In this document: piece by piece, positions 21,693-22,485 of the stretch | Layout of the letters: each line of letters begins with the position of its first letter | Position numbering within the stretch: the stretch's first letter is position 1 | Assembly: GCA_023416745.1 (NCBI GenBank) | Contig: JAEZHF010000079.1 | Location: 1-22,485, forward strand | Length of the DNA stretch: 22,485 nucleotides | Direction of reading: 5' to 3' | Source of the DNA: Bacillota bacterium | GTDB lineage: Bacteria > Bacillota > Clostridia > Christensenellales > SZUA-584 | The notes under the pieces: generated by a model | Told to the model about the DNA's origin: nothing | Database searches by the model: none | What the model saw: only the letters and a program-made list of their open reading frames with translations | Position numbers and translations under genes: made by a program

Positions 21693-22485
21693 ATGAAGCT
21701 GATCAAAACGACGGAGGCCGTGGGGCATGTGCTGTGCCACGACATCACGCAGATCATAAAGGACGTGAAAAAGGGCGTTGCGTTCCGCAAGGGGCATATC
21801 GTGACGGAGGCGGACATACCCGTGCTGCTGTCGCTGGGTAAGGATAACCTATACGTATGGGAGAAGCAGGAGGGCATGCTGCACGAGAACGATGCGGCGG
21901 AGATATTGCGCGGCATCTGCATGAGCGAGCACATGACGGCCTCGGAACCCAGCGAAGGAAAGATTGATCTGTATAGCTACATAGACGGGTTGTTTAAGGT
22001 GGACACGCAGCGGCTGGACCGCGTCAACGCTCTGGGCGAGATCATCATCGCAACGCGCCACGGCAACACGCCGGTGAACAAAGGCGACAAGCTCGCGGGC
22101 ATGCGTGTGATACCGCTGGTGATCGCGCAGGAAAAGATGGACAGGGCTGTGGAAGCGGCGGGAAACGATTCCCTGCTGCGGGTGCTCCCCTTCAAACACA
22201 AAAGCGCGGGGCTGGTGATCACGGGTAACGAGGTGTACCACAAGCGCATACCCGACGCGTTCGGGCCGGTTATAGAGGCTAAGCTGTCCGAATACGACGT
22301 GGATATACTGGGCAGAACGTACATGGACGACAACGCGGAGCGCATGACAGCCGCGATTCGTGCGCATATCGACAACGGCGCGGACCTCATCGTCTGTACC
22401 GGCGGCATGAGCGTGGACCCGGACGACACAACGCCCACTGCCATCAAGAATACAGGGGCAACGTTGGTGACGTACGGCGCACCCG
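21693..22485 (+). CDS. Molybdopterin-binding domain protein (MoeA-like), truncated at right edge
   Basis: 264 residues are visible from ATG 21693, with AAGGAG at 21681-21686. The protein shows an N-terminal ~170-residue region with KKGVAFRKGHIV and ATRHGNTPVNKGDKLAGMRVIPL, then a MoCF-type molybdopterin-binding fold: LVITGNEVY near 175-183 and CTGGMSVDPDDTTPTAI near 231-247. The latter is the pterin-binding motif of MoeA/MogA/CinA-type proteins. It probably helps molybdenum insertion or cofactor handling for the Xdh of this cluster. It is shorter and differently built at the N-terminus than true MoeA, so I do not give that symbol. The last part lies outside the window. Confidence 0.82.
   Translation, partial: MKLIKTTEAVGHVLCHDITQIIKDVKKGVAFRKGHIVTEADIPVLLSLGKDNLYVWEKQEGMLHENDAAEILRGICMSEHMTASEPSEGKIDLYSYIDGLFKVDTQRLDRVNALGEIIIATRHGNTPVNKGDKLAGMRVIPLVIAQEKMDRAVEAAGNDSLLRVLPFKHKSAGLVITGNEVYHKRIPDAFGPVIEAKLSEYDVDILGRTYMDDNAERMTAAIRAHIDNGADLIVCTGGMSVDPDDTTPTAIKNTGATLVTYGAP

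Overview
The window reads as chromosomal DNA from an anaerobic, fairly GC-rich gut-type Clostridia (Firmicutes). The reasons are strong purine-rich ribosome binding sites, sigma-A type promoters, short intergenic hairpin repeats, and families typical of such bacteria. The lineage is inferred; there is no rRNA or other marker gene. It carries a nearly complete gene set of the selenium-linked purine cluster (ygeY, ygeW, arcC, ssnA, ygfK, Se-dependent xdh, hyuA-type hydantoinase, ygeX, mocA). The same families form the yge/ygf cluster of E. coli and are linked to anaerobic urate/purine breakdown in gut bacteria.

Layout. 1-61: the first codons of an IS3-type transposase, running off the left edge. 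62-333: IS end, an AT-rich stretch and a dispersed repeat. 334-1533 (-): an AT-rich RES-domain gene flanked by imperfect 42-bp direct repeats. 1534-1898: a leader with a clear promoter, a candidate short leader peptide and a perfect 20-bp palindrome. 1899-5240: ygeY-ygeW-arcC. 5241-5642: a 400-bp chain of hairpins and repeats. 5643-16673: ssnA-ygfK-xdh-hydA-PLP enzyme-ygeX, tightly spaced. 16685-16801: a structured mobile-type repeat. 16846-17439 (-): mocA. 17516-19857: L-serine dehydratase beta and alpha (alpha broken by an in-frame TAG) and a YheO-like regulator. 19977-21365: a second amidohydrolase with a terminator. 21693-22485: a molybdopterin-binding-domain protein cut by the right edge.

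How the genes fit together (inference on established families). Xdh, a 2Fe-2S/Mo hydroxylase without an FAD domain, and YgfK, a large flavin/Fe-S oxidoreductase, would handle redox steps on the purine ring. SsnA, HydA and YgeY are hydrolases for C-N bonds of rings and ureido groups. YgeW would move a carbamoyl group to phosphate, and ArcC would harvest it as ATP. YgeX would split 2,3-diaminopropionate to pyruvate and ammonia, and the serine dehydratase would likewise give pyruvate. MocA and the MoeA-like protein serve the molybdenum cofactor. A fold-type II PLP enzyme of unknown reaction sits directly before ygeX. No transporter and no selD is in the window.

Most notable: the uncharacterised PLP enzyme paired with YgeX, the TAG inside sdaAA, the palindrome/leader peptide before ygeY, the RES gene between direct repeats, a hairpin that would bury the transposase ribosome binding site, and the hairpin collage before ssnA.
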